From Armatimonadota bacterium (GTDB taxonomy: Bacteria > Armatimonadota > JAAZEB01): a DNA stretch of 53,453 nucleotides. The translations under genes and the position numbers were made by a program. A model generated the notes under the pieces. That model saw only the letters and a list, made by a program, of their open reading frames with translations. It did not search any database and had not been told where the DNA came from. The stretch lies in contig JAAZEM010000025.1 in the NCBI GenBank assembly GCA_012512265.1, positions 1 through 53,453 of the forward strand. The letters run 5' to 3'. Below, one piece after another: positions 35,043 to 43,072 of the stretch. The first letter of the stretch is position 1, and each line of letters opens with the position of its first letter.

Positions 35043-36236
35043 TTGAAGCCGGGCGCGCTTCGGGTGCGGCTTCAGATCCACTATCTTCTCCTTTTTGCCC
35101 CCTTCGCAATCGCGACCACGTATCAGAACCTCCATTTCAAGCGGTGTGGCTTCACCGAGTCCGAGATCGGCACCCTGAACGCCCTAGCGGCGCTCCTCGC
35201 CGTGCTCTCACCGCCCCTGTGGGGCATGGTGACCGACCGGGCAGGTGACAAGCGGATCCCTCTCGCGCTCCTCTTTCTTGCCTCCGGGGCAACTTATCCC
35301 CTGTTCCTGCTTGCAGACTCCCTCGGCAGCGCGCTGCTCATCCAGGCCGTCTTCAACTTCTCGTTTGCGCCGTGCATCCCGCTCACGGATGCGATTGCCC
35401 TGGAGCTGCTGCCGCGCGCGGGTGGAGACTACGGCCGGATCCGGCTGTGGGGCTCGCTCGGTTTCATTGTCACGTTGCTGGTGTCTGGCCTTTTCCTCGG
35501 AGGCGGGCCGCTGGCGCCAAAGGGTGGGGGAGATCTCGTCGCCACATTTGTGGCGTTTGGGATTGTGCGGGTTCTAGGCGCGGCGTGGGTGCTCTCGCTT
35601 CCGCGGGGAGAGGCGCCCCAGGCAGTGGCGACCTACCGAGGCGACCTCGGCGCGCTGTTTCGTGACCGGGGCTTTCTCCTTTTCTTGGCGGCAACGTTCC
35701 TTTGCAACACGGCGCTACGCTCCTACTACGTCTTCCTGAGTATCTACCTGGATGGGCTCGGCGTGAGTGACAGCATGAAGGGCGTCTTCTGGAGCCTTGG
35801 GGTGGCGGCAGAAGTGGTCTTCATGGTGTTCGCGTGGCGGCTTGTTCAGAGGATGGGCGTGTGCGGCATGCTGATGCTCGGGATGGCGGGCGGGGCGCTG
35901 CGCCTGATTCTCTTCTCACTTTCCCTCCCGGTTGGGGCCGTGGCTCTGGCCCAGGGCTTGCATGCACTGGCGTTTGGCGCCACGCACATCGCGTCGCTGA
36001 CGTTCATCAATGCGAGCGTGCCAGAGCGTTTCCGCGCCAGCGGCCAGACGCTGCACGCCGCGATCGTCGGCGGCCTGGGCGGGGTGCTGGGCTCTCGCCT
36101 GGCCGGGGATCTGGCTCAGGCGTGGGGCATCCCGGCCGCGTTTCGCGCGTGCGGGCTGCTCGCGGGGGTGGCGGCGCTCCTCGTCGTGCTGCTGCCGGAG
36201 CGCCAGACCGGGACGGGAGAAGAGAAGAGTGGATGA
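35043..36236 (+). CDS. MFS transporter (MFS_1-like, nucleoside/lactose-permease type)
   Basis: About 397 residues with some 12 membrane helices. It matches the LacY/NupG/HcaT-like MFS branch: an early RLQIHYLLLFAPFAI helix, LSPPLWGMVTDRAGDKRIP between helices 2 and 3, and DYGRIRLWGSLGFIV in helix 5. It should move a small solute across the inner membrane by proton symport or export; the solute is unknown. The start is uncertain. TTG 35043 places the first helix at a normal distance and has weak AAGG upstream; TTG 35001 would add 14 residues. Its stop overlaps the LOG-family gene by 8 bases, so the two are translationally coupled. Confidence 0.82.
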   Translation: MKPGALRVRLQIHYLLLFAPFAIATTYQNLHFKRCGFTESEIGTLNALAALLAVLSPPLWGMVTDRAGDKRIPLALLFLASGATYPLFLLADSLGSALLIQAVFNFSFAPCIPLTDAIALELLPRAGGDYGRIRLWGSLGFIVTLLVSGLFLGGGPLAPKGGGDLVATFVAFGIVRVLGAAWVLSLPRGEAPQAVATYRGDLGALFRDRGFLLFLAATFLCNTALRSYYVFLSIYLDGLGVSDSMKGVFWSLGVAAEVVFMVFAWRLVQRMGVCGMLMLGMAGGALRLILFSLSLPVGAVALAQGLHALAFGATHIASLTFINASVPERFRASGQTLHAAIVGGLGGVLGSRLAGDLAQAWGIPAAFRACGLLAGVAALLVVLLPERQTGTGEEKSG

Positions 36237-36972
36237 GATCCGGGAGCGATACCAACGGGTGCTCGAGGAGTACCTGACGCTGGATACGCTGCTGCGCAAC
36301 GTGGAGAACACCCGCTTTCGCGTGTGCATCTTCGGGTCTGCCCGGATCAGGCCCACCGATGAAACCTACCGCCTGGTTCTCAACCTGGCCAGACAGCTGG
36401 CTTACGAGGGGATCGATATCGTGACGGGCGGCGGCCCCGGGCTGATGGAGGCTGCCAACCGCGGGGTACATGAGGCGCGCACCGGCGTGAGTACCTCGTA
36501 TGGCGTCACCATCGAGCTTCCCACCCTGGCCGAGATGGCCAACAAGCACCTGGATGTGAAGAGCTCCCACAAGCGCTTCTCCCTGCGACTGGATGAGTTC
36601 ATGCGCCTCACTCACGCCGTCATCGTCGCCTCGGGCGGAATCGGCACCTTGTTGGAGTTGGCCTACGTGTGGCAGCTGCTCCAGGTAGGCTTGATTGAGG
36701 AGCGCCCGGTGGTGCTGCTAGGGAAACGCCTATGGGGCGGACTCATCGACTGGATGAACCAGGAGATGGTGCGCTGCGGCTTCGTGAGCCCCGAGGATAT
36801 GGAACTGGTGCAGGTGGTGGACTCACCGGAAGAGGCGCTCGAGATCGTTCGTGAAGCTCACCAGCGGTTTCTGGATGCGCTGGCCCAGAGATCGGAAGCA
36901 GGAGCACCCGGCGAGATGCCGTCGGCTGGAGAGGCACATCCGCCCCTGCCGTCCGGAGCGCCGCCAGCTTGA
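36229..36972 (+). CDS. LOG-family (TIGR00730-like) nucleotide phosphoribohydrolase
   Basis: A 247-residue Rossmann-like protein of the LOG/lysine-decarboxylase-like family. Characterised members release a free base (such as a cytokinin) from a nucleoside monophosphate. Visible motifs are VCIFGSARI, IVTGGGPGLMEAANRG (about 64-79) and SGGIGTLLE (135-143). The last corresponds to the canonical P-G-G-x-G-T-x-x-E, with Pro replaced by Ser. GTG 36229 overlaps the end of the MFS gene and is preceded by GGGAGAAGAG. The extra C-terminal 20 residues are Pro/Ala-rich. The coupling with a transporter suggests release of a nucleobase-type compound plus transport, which is inference. Confidence 0.85.
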   Translation: MDEIRERYQRVLEEYLTLDTLLRNVENTRFRVCIFGSARIRPTDETYRLVLNLARQLAYEGIDIVTGGGPGLMEAANRGVHEARTGVSTSYGVTIELPTLAEMANKHLDVKSSHKRFSLRLDEFMRLTHAVIVASGGIGTLLELAYVWQLLQVGLIEERPVVLLGKRLWGGLIDWMNQEMVRCGFVSPEDMELVQVVDSPEEALEIVREAHQRFLDALAQRSEAGAPGEMPSAGEAHPPLPSGAPPA

Positions 36973-36976
36973 TGCA

Positions 36977-37011
36977 TGGTGGGCAGGGCCACCTGCGAGC
37001 CCTGCCCACCA
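36977..37011. terminator. Bidirectional terminator-like hairpin
   Basis: TGGTGGGCAGGGC (36977-36989) pairs perfectly with GCCCTGCCCACCA (36999-37011), 13 bp with a 9-base loop. It fills the 49-base gap between the convergent LOG and fucose isomerase genes and could end both transcripts. Confidence 0.75.
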
Positions 37012-37021
37012 CAGACAGGAG

Positions 37022-38737
37022 CTACCGCTTTCGCAGCATCTTCGCCGTCGCTTCGCCACCGTTCTGGATGTAGAGCAGCGGCGTGGGCCGGTCCACCCCC
37101 TCGATATAGGAGGGGCGGGCTTGCCACGGGGTCGCGGAGAGCACGTTCGCCAGGTCCATCCAGTACTCCAGGCGCGCCGGGTTGAGACCCCAGTTCATAT
37201 GGAAGTGATTGGCTGGCGCGAACTGCTTGTACTCGCCCATCGTGGCGTACTTGGGCACCACCCAGGTATGGGGCCAGGTGGGGTTCGAGGTGTTTGCCAC
37301 GGCGTGAGCGAGCTTCTCGGGTAGGTCCACCGTGACCGCCTCGTCCCAGATGAGGGAGAAGAGGCCGCTGAGCGTATTGTAGCCAAGGCGGCCGGCGATC
37401 CCCTCGATCCCGCCCGGGGTGATGAAGGTGACCGAATTGCCCCCGCCGGGGAAGTAATCGGGATCGGCCTGCGGCATCGAGACGCGCAAGAGGAGCTCCT
37501 TCACGCTGTCGCCCGGCTTGCCGGCCCAATCGAAGGAGGCGCTGCCGGAGTTGTTGCCATCCACCAGGCCCTTGCGGCGCCAGAGAGCGTCCGGCTCCAC
37601 ATCGCCCATGCCCAGGCTATCTGCGAGCTGGTTGATCTCCCACGGCTCCCACACCTTCCGGAAGTCCATAAAGAGGGGTGGGGTCCCCCCACCGAGGTAG
37701 GTGAAGGCGAGCATGGTGAGAAGAGCCTGGGTATCGGCTTCCGTGGCGAACGGGAGCGGCGGCTTGGGGCCGTTGTGGTCGAAGCTGGAGTTGAAGAGCG
37801 ACTCCATGACATCGGCCACCGGAAGCGGGATGCCACGCCGGTCGGAACCCCACTCCAGCTGGTTCATGAACCCGCCACCAACGGCGTTGAGGTCCTTGAG
37901 CAGGTCGCGAGTGATCAGGTACATCGCGAGGCCCTGATCCAGGCGCTCGCGGTCTGCATCGTCGCGTATCTCAATCCGCGGGCCGACGTGCTCAAACAGC
38001 CAGGCGCGCAGGGCTTCCAGCTCCTTCGCGTCGTACGCCTTCTTCTGAAGCATATCGGCCAGGAGCTTCATATCGAGGCGGGTAATCTCCAGGCCGAAGG
38101 TCTGCCGCGTCGGGATGACATGGGCGAGGGCGGTCTCCATGCCCATGGAGTCGTGGCCGAAAATGACCACGCGCCGGCCGCGGATCGCCTGCCGCGTGAC
38201 GGCGGCATAGACCCAATCGATCAGGCTCTTCGCGGTCGCGGGGGTCATCTGGGGGTTCTGGCCGGTATCGGGCCAGGTGCCCACGTTGATGTGAACGAGC
38301 CGGCCATACTGCGAGAACGCGCCGTTCGCCGCGTGCGTCAGAACAACGCCCGGCCTTGGGCCGCTATTCCCGCATGTCAGGTTGAGGGGCGTCTCTTCCG
38401 GGAACTGGCTGACCAGTGAGATGAGGCCCAGCTGCGGGAAGGCCCACGTGTCGGGCACGCAGACGAGGATATCGACGCCCTCGGCCTGGAACTGGCGCGC
38501 AACAATATCGGCCTCGCGCTCGCCATCCACAAGAACGGGGGAGTAGACGACCGGCACCGAGGTGCCGTCGGGTAGCTTCACGCCGCCGGCGATGACGTTC
38601 GCGGCCATCTCGACGATGTTTACCGCGCGGTCGCGCGATGCCTGGTCAATGCGGGGATCTCCCGTCGCAAAGACGCCAATGACCGGCGTCTTCGCCGTTG
38701 CTTTCGTTTCCAGTGGAAGCCGTTTTGCAGTAGCCAC
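37022..38737 (-). CDS. fucI: L-fucose isomerase-like protein
   Basis: A 571-residue cytoplasmic ketol isomerase of the L-fucose isomerase family (Escherichia coli FucI has 591), which converts L-fucose to L-fuculose and also accepts D-arabinose. Typical blocks are VIGVFATGDPRID at the start, LTCGNSGPRPGVVLTHAANG, GRRVVIFGHDSMGMETA, a late PFATEADTQALLTML with acidic metal ligands, and NHFHMNWG with the conserved His. The start is GTG 38737, seven bases after AGAGGAG; upstream in-frame sequence is Arg/Pro-rich and unlike the family. No kinase or aldolase for fuculose is present in this window. A preference for another aldose is possible. Confidence 0.85.
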   Translation of the reverse strand: MATAKRLPLETKATAKTPVIGVFATGDPRIDQASRDRAVNIVEMAANVIAGGVKLPDGTSVPVVYSPVLVDGEREADIVARQFQAEGVDILVCVPDTWAFPQLGLISLVSQFPEETPLNLTCGNSGPRPGVVLTHAANGAFSQYGRLVHINVGTWPDTGQNPQMTPATAKSLIDWVYAAVTRQAIRGRRVVIFGHDSMGMETALAHVIPTRQTFGLEITRLDMKLLADMLQKKAYDAKELEALRAWLFEHVGPRIEIRDDADRERLDQGLAMYLITRDLLKDLNAVGGGFMNQLEWGSDRRGIPLPVADVMESLFNSSFDHNGPKPPLPFATEADTQALLTMLAFTYLGGGTPPLFMDFRKVWEPWEINQLADSLGMGDVEPDALWRRKGLVDGNNSGSASFDWAGKPGDSVKELLLRVSMPQADPDYFPGGGNSVTFITPGGIEGIAGRLGYNTLSGLFSLIWDEAVTVDLPEKLAHAVANTSNPTWPHTWVVPKYATMGEYKQFAPANHFHMNWGLNPARLEYWMDLANVLSATPWQARPSYIEGVDRPTPLLYIQNGGEATAKMLRKR

Positions 38738-38960
38738 GTGCACACTCCTCTTCTCGGTTCGCAGGCGGCGGAGCCCGCCGGTGAAGCGACCGTGCGACCC
38801 GGCCGGAATGGCCGGGCAGGATGGCGGTGAAGGCCGGTCCGGGGACGCCAGCGGGCTGGATGCCGCCGCTCTTCCCCGGCGCGCATCCTGCCCTCGGAAG
38901 CCCCGCCGGGCTTGTGTGAGGTCTGGTACGATGCATCTTCGGCGCCTGGCGATGGGGCTC

Positions 38961-38990
38961 CTTCCAGAGCACCCGCTTCCAGAGCACCCG
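38961..38990. repeat. Perfect tandem duplication of 15 bases
   Basis: CTTCCAGAGCACCCG occurs twice without a gap (38961-38975 and 38976-38990), in the 268-base gap between the ABC permease stop and the fucose isomerase start. A replication-slippage duplication is the simplest explanation. The rest of the gap shows no gene. Confidence 0.8.
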
Positions 38991-39005
38991 CCTGGATGAG
39001 AGCGC

Positions 39006-39833
39006 CTACGAGAGGATATCCTTGCGCGAGAAGACGAGCGCGGCCGCACCCACGAAAGCGATGCAGTATGCGGCAAGCCACGCCATGGATCGGGCGATTT
39101 CGGACCAGGGGATCGGGTCTTCGAAGAGCGAGCTCCAGACGCCCATGTGCGTGGTGAAGAGGTAGGGTTGAATCGCCTCGAAATAGGGGAGACCGCCGAG
39201 GGTGAACGAGACGAAGAGGAGCATCATCGTGGCGATGATCGCGCCGTTGGAGTTGTCGACAAGCACTGAGAGGAAGAGTGCGAGCGCGGCCACAACCACC
39301 ATGCCAGGAATGGCGGCGGTATAGGCGGCCGCCAGTCGCGCAAGCGCCTCGCCGGATCCCAGGACGTAGATGCCGTGCTCGATGAGGATGAGGTCGCCCC
39401 AACCGAAGAAGAGGGCGCCCAGGCCCAATGCGGAAAGGCCCAGGAAGTAGGTGAGCGCGGTGGCATGGAGCACGGCGACAGTGAACTTGGCCAGAAGGAC
39501 CGGCACGCGGCGCACCGGGCGCACAAGCAGCGCGCGGAGAGTGCCCTCGGCGGCTTCGCCGGCCACCAGGTCGCCCGCCACCATGGCGATGAAGAGGGGG
39601 AGGAAGAACCAAAGGCACGGTTCCATCATGCGCCGGGCCATGAAGAGCGCGTTGACGAACGTGCCGACGACATGGAACTCGGGGCCGATTTCATGGCGCA
39701 GGTGACGGTCAGGCTGCCCGTAGAGGAGGCCGAGGAGCATCGGCACCAGCAGGAGCAGGATGCCGGCGTAGCCGAGATAGGTGCGCGGCCGGCGCGACAG
39801 CTTCAGGATCTCCACGCGCAGGAGGCGGGTCAT
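39006..39833 (-). CDS. ABC-2 type transporter permease
   Basis: A 275-residue inner-membrane protein with about six hydrophobic helices, including YAGILLLLVPMLLGLLYG, WFFLPLFIAMVAGDLVAGE and MVVVAALALFLSVLVDN. EAAEGTLRALLVRPVRRV after helix 2 is typical of ABC-2 permeases (NatB/BcrB-like). It pairs with the ATPase encoded directly upstream, with start and stop codons overlapping by 4 bases. GGAG 8 bases before ATG 39833 supports the start. The exported substrate is unknown; drug, lipid or polysaccharide precursors are all possible. Confidence 0.88.
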   Translation of the reverse strand: MTRLLRVEILKLSRRPRTYLGYAGILLLLVPMLLGLLYGQPDRHLRHEIGPEFHVVGTFVNALFMARRMMEPCLWFFLPLFIAMVAGDLVAGEAAEGTLRALLVRPVRRVPVLLAKFTVAVLHATALTYFLGLSALGLGALFFGWGDLILIEHGIYVLGSGEALARLAAAYTAAIPGMVVVAALALFLSVLVDNSNGAIIATMMLLFVSFTLGGLPYFEAIQPYLFTTHMGVWSSLFEDPIPWSEIARSMAWLAAYCIAFVGAAALVFSRKDILS

Positions 39834-40774
39834 GAGCGTTTCTCCAGGAGGCCGAGGTAGAACTCCTCGAGCGATTGCCGGCCGGGTACGAGCGCGCTCA
39901 CACGGCATCCACCGTGCACAAGCGCGGCGTTGATCGCGGCGGCGGAATCGAGCGGCGCGTCGATGCGCAGGGTGCCCTCCTGCACGATCACCTGGCGCAC
40001 GTAGTCCAGGGTTTCCAGGATTTGGCGAGCCAGCTCCACCGGCTCGGCGGTGATCTGGAGGAACGTTTGCTCCCGAAGCAACTCCCTCACCTCTCCTTGC
40101 ACCAGAACGTGCCCCTGATCGATCACCGCGACACGATTGCACACCTGCTCTACTTCAGAGAGCAGGTGGCTGGAAAGGAAGAGGGTGATTCCCTCCTGGC
40201 TGGCGAGATGCCGGAGCAGCTGGCGCACTTCAACCATCCCTCCGGGATCGAGGCCGTTCGTCGGTTCATCCAGCAGGATGAGCTCGGGGAGGGGAAGGAG
40301 CGCCTGGGCGATAGCCAGACGCTGCTTCATCCCGTGCGAATAGCTCTTCACCCGGTCGTGTCCCCGGCCCTCCAGGCCCACCAGGCGGAGGACTTCGGCG
40401 CGCCGCTCCGGCGACGCGCCTCCTGAGAGCAACGAGAAGACCTCCAGGTTTCGGTCTGCGCTGAGGTGCGGGTAGAGAGCGGGCGCCTCAACGATGGCGC
40501 CCACGCGCGCGAGCGCGGCGGTAGGCCGGCGATGCAGGTCATGCCCGAGCAACTCGACCGTGCCGGCATCGGGGCGCACGAGGCCGGTGAGCATACGCAT
40601 CGTCGTGCTCTTCCCGGCGCCGTTGGGCCCGAGGAACCCGAAGACATCGCCCCGGCGCACCTCGAGGCTGACGCCATCGACCACCCAGCGCTTGCCATAG
40701 CGCTTGCACAGCCCATTCGCGCGCAAGACGATATCTGTCGGCGAACGCTCGGGCTTGCGTGGATCGGCTATCAC
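39830..40774 (-). CDS. ABC transporter ATP-binding protein
   Basis: A 314-residue ATPase of the ABC-2/BcrA type that powers the permease. The Walker A motif GPNGAGKST is at residues 49-57 and the signature reads YSHGMKQR at 145-152 (SHGMKQ in place of LSGGQ, as in the BcrA/NatA group). The Walker B motif LILLDEPTNGLD is at 165-176 and the H-loop His at 202. A C-terminal regulatory domain of about 90 residues follows. The start is GTG 40774 after AGGAGGAGAG. It lies 28 bases after the TolC gene and overlaps the permease by 4 bases, so the three form one export operon. Confidence 0.93.
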   Translation of the reverse strand: MIADPRKPERSPTDIVLRANGLCKRYGKRWVVDGVSLEVRRGDVFGFLGPNGAGKSTTMRMLTGLVRPDAGTVELLGHDLHRRPTAALARVGAIVEAPALYPHLSADRNLEVFSLLSGGASPERRAEVLRLVGLEGRGHDRVKSYSHGMKQRLAIAQALLPLPELILLDEPTNGLDPGGMVEVRQLLRHLASQEGITLFLSSHLLSEVEQVCNRVAVIDQGHVLVQGEVRELLREQTFLQITAEPVELARQILETLDYVRQVIVQEGTLRIDAPLDSAAAINAALVHGGCRVSALVPGRQSLEEFYLGLLEKRS

Positions 40775-40802
40775 GCCCGCTCTCCTCCTATCACAAGAGG
40801 TC

Positions 40803-42386
40803 TTACGGCTTCACCGCGGCTTGCGACTCTCGCGGCGTGGTGCCTTGCTGGCCGGCGCCAGTCACGGGAAGCGCCTCGGCTTGCGTGAAAGTCGAGCCGA
40901 TGGCGCGCAGGTAGCGCGCTCTCGCCTGGAGGTAATCGTAGCGCGCGTTCACCAGGTTGTTCTCGGCCTGGGTGAGCGCGGCCTGGGCGTCGGTCACCTC
41001 GAGCGTGGTGGAGATGCCCTCCTGGTAGCGGAGCTTGGCGAGGCGCAGTGCCTCGCGGGCCTGATCGACGTTCTTGGCCGCGGACTGCATGCGCTCTACC
41101 GCGTCTGACATGGAGAGGATCGCTTGCTGCACATCCAGGGCGACGGCCTGGCGGACCTGGTCTTCGGTGACGATGGCGGTCTCTACCTCGCCCTGGGCCT
41201 GGCGCACGCGAGCGCGGGTAAGCCCGCCCTCGAAGATCGGCATCGAGACGGCGGCCACAGCGTTCCACTGGAACGCCCTCGATTGGAACGCGCCGCCGTC
41301 GGCGGTTGCGTTGGCGTTCCAGCTGAGGGCGAGCGTGGGCCGGTTGCCGGTGCGGGCGAGCGAGACGCCGCGCTGCGCCACCTCGATGGCGACCATGGCC
41401 TGCTGCACCTCGGGCCGGTTCTCATACGCGAGCGCCACACTCTCGGAGAATTGCGGGACGACGGGCGTGACCTCCTCCTCGGTCTGGAGGACGACCGGCG
41501 TGGTGACGTCGATCCCCATTGTGTTGTTGAGCGCCGCCTTGGCGAGATCCACGGCGTTGCGAGCGGCGATGACGCTTTGGCGCGCGTTGGCGACCTGCGT
41601 CTCGGCGCGGAGGACGTCGAACTGCGCTTTCACACCTTCGCGGTAGAACGCCTGTGCCTGACGAAGGTGCTCCTCCAACGAGGCCAGGTTTGCCTCGGCG
41701 ACCTCCAGGGCGGCCTGTGCGCGCAGGACCTGGTAGAAGGCGTTGCGAACTTCCAGAACCGTTTGCTCGCGCGTGCGCTGTAGCTCGATCTGGGCGGCGA
41801 GAACGCCCAGATCGGCGATGCTACGCGACGTGCGGAGCGCGCCGGATATGTCGAGCTGCTTGCTGACCACCAGCTGCGCGTTCCGGCTGTAGAGCGGGGA
41901 GATCTCGACCGACTGCGCCCCGCCCTCAGCCCCAGGGAGGGTGATCGTGCTGGCCTTGTCGTTGCGGGTGATCGACGCCTGGGCCAGGACCTGGATGCGC
42001 GTGGGAGCGATTGCCTCGGCGACGCGTGCCTGGGCGATGGCGAGCTGGTCCTGGGCGATCTGGATCGAGCGGTTACGCTCCAGGGCGATCGCCACACTAT
42101 CCTGCAGCGTGAGGACGCGGGGCTGTGGCGTCGCTGCGGTCGGCGGTGGCGCTGGCGCAGGTGCCGGCGTGGGAGGAGTAGGTTGCGGAGCGGTCTCCGC
42201 GGGCTGGGGCGCCGTGGCTTCCGCGGCGAAGGCGCGAGTGGGCAACAACGGAAGCGCGACAGCGCAGGCCAGAAGCAGACAAAGGCGCCCTCGGCGAGGG
42301 GATGCAGCGGTGCTGCCAAAAGGGCTTTTCTCATGCACGCGTGCTGATGCGGTCGCAACAGGGCACACGGGCGCAAACCACGACAT
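40803..42386 (-). CDS. TolC-family outer membrane efflux protein
   Basis: 527 residues. A long N-region and a hydrophobic core (LCLLLACAVALPLLP) form a signal peptide cut near AFAA. A Pro/Ala/Thr-rich linker (about 56-90) leads into two OEP repeats of helical hairpins, with LTLQDSVAIALERN and FSESVALAYENRPEV opening the two halves. It should trimerise into an outer-membrane channel joined to a periplasmic tunnel, which shows that the cell has an outer membrane. AAGGAGATC precedes ATG 42386. It sits between an AbrB-like regulator and an ABC-2 transporter. No periplasmic adaptor (membrane fusion) gene is visible in this operon. Confidence 0.9.
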   Translation of the reverse strand: MSWFAPVCPVATASARVHEKSPFGSTAASPRRGRLCLLLACAVALPLLPTRAFAAEATAPQPAETAPQPTPPTPAPAPAPPPTAATPQPRVLTLQDSVAIALERNRSIQIAQDQLAIAQARVAEAIAPTRIQVLAQASITRNDKASTITLPGAEGGAQSVEISPLYSRNAQLVVSKQLDISGALRTSRSIADLGVLAAQIELQRTREQTVLEVRNAFYQVLRAQAALEVAEANLASLEEHLRQAQAFYREGVKAQFDVLRAETQVANARQSVIAARNAVDLAKAALNNTMGIDVTTPVVLQTEEEVTPVVPQFSESVALAYENRPEVQQAMVAIEVAQRGVSLARTGNRPTLALSWNANATADGGAFQSRAFQWNAVAAVSMPIFEGGLTRARVRQAQGEVETAIVTEDQVRQAVALDVQQAILSMSDAVERMQSAAKNVDQAREALRLAKLRYQEGISTTLEVTDAQAALTQAENNLVNARYDYLQARARYLRAIGSTFTQAEALPVTGAGQQGTTPRESQAAVKP

Positions 42387-42438
42387 CGATAGGATCTCCT
42401 TCCGCGTGGAGTGAGCGGGCCGGGCAGCCTGGGGGCGA

Positions 42439-42696
42439 CTAGGAGCGGCCCTCGGAGGCGGGCTCGGACATCTGGTGCTCGATAAGGCTACTCATCTGGT
42501 TGAGGAAGTCGCGCGCGGCTTCGAGCTTGACCAGGGTGAAGCAGCCTTCCTTGGGGTGGCGAAACACAAGGAGTTTGTCCCCGCCCTCGATACCGCACTG
42601 TTTGCGCGCCTCGGCAGGGATCACCACCTGGCCGCGCTCACCCACAGTGACCGTACCATAGAAGTGCTCGGACAGCCAGGTATCCGCAGTCGTCAT
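42439..42696 (-). CDS. AbrB/SpoVT-type transcription regulator
   Basis: An 85-residue DNA-binding protein. Residues about 14-45 (GTVTVGERGQVVIPAEARKQ, then GIEGGDKLLVFRH) are the swapped-hairpin AbrB fold. The C-terminal half is predicted helical (AARDFLNQMSSLIEHQMSE) and may dimerise. It is the first gene of the tolC-ABC transporter operon, 52 bases before tolC, and is likely to control that operon and itself. A consensus promoter with direct repeats between it and the start codon supports autoregulation, which is inferred. An antitoxin role is less likely because no toxin gene is adjacent. Confidence 0.85.
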   Translation of the reverse strand: MTTADTWLSEHFYGTVTVGERGQVVIPAEARKQCGIEGGDKLLVFRHPKEGCFTLVKLEAARDFLNQMSSLIEHQMSEPASEGRS

Positions 42697-42721
42697 GGCT
42701 GTAAGCCGCCTTTCATGTTAA

Positions 42722-42736
42722 TCATACCAGTCATAC
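42722..42736. promoter_or_regulatory. Direct repeat, possible AbrB-like operator
   Basis: TCATAC occurs at 42722-42727 and 42731-42736, a 9-base period. It lies just downstream of the leftward -10 and upstream of the regulator's start codon, in an AT-rich patch. The position suits an autoregulatory operator. Confidence 0.4.
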
Positions 42737-42743
42737 TACTCTG

Positions 42744-42772
42744 ATTATACGAAGCGACCGGGGGGCTGTCAA
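42744..42772 (-). promoter_or_regulatory. Consensus sigma70 promoter of the regulator-tolC-ABC operon
   Basis: On the minus strand a perfect TTGACA (42767-42772), a 17-base spacer and a perfect TATAAT (42744-42749). Such a full consensus is rare and suggests strong basal transcription held down by a repressor. Confidence 0.9.
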
Positions 42773-42976
42773 GCCCATTATTCCTAGCATTGAAGACGTT
42801 CGAGCGCCTCCAACGCAGCCCCCGCCTTACCAGGGGCCTCCGAGAACGCCACGCGGTGGCCTCCCTCCCTGGGGCCCGAGGGCAGGGATGAGGTCAGGCG
42901 GTTGGAGATCCGGGGGAGCGCAAGCAACCGCTCGAATCGGCCTTCTCTCAGAATCCCAGTTCAGGCCGGGTTTTCC

Positions 42977-43006
42977 TTGACCCGGGATGCGGGGGCGTGC
43001 TATACT
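42977..43006 (+). promoter_or_regulatory. Extended -10 promoter of the protease gene
   Basis: TTGACC (42977-42982), an 18-base spacer and TATACT (43001-43006) preceded by TGC, giving an extended -10. It lies about 65 bases before the protease start codon. Confidence 0.75.
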
Positions 43007-43072
43007 GAGGCGAGTGCCGCGGGCAGTGCCGCCGCGGTAGACCGTCGTGGTGTTCTCAGGAGATGCCGGAGG

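Larger units (their letters stand above)
42697..43072. other. Divergent intergenic region with two promoters
   Basis: A 376-base region between the AbrB-like gene (leftward) and the HtrA-like protease gene (rightward). It carries a leftward consensus promoter (42744-42772) with direct repeats beside it, and a rightward extended -10 promoter (42977-43006). About 200 bases between them show nothing recognisable. Confidence 0.75.

Noticed and set aside
42439..42696. AbrB-like gene considered as an antitoxin
   Set aside because: No PIN, MazF or other toxin gene is next to it; it heads an efflux operon instead.
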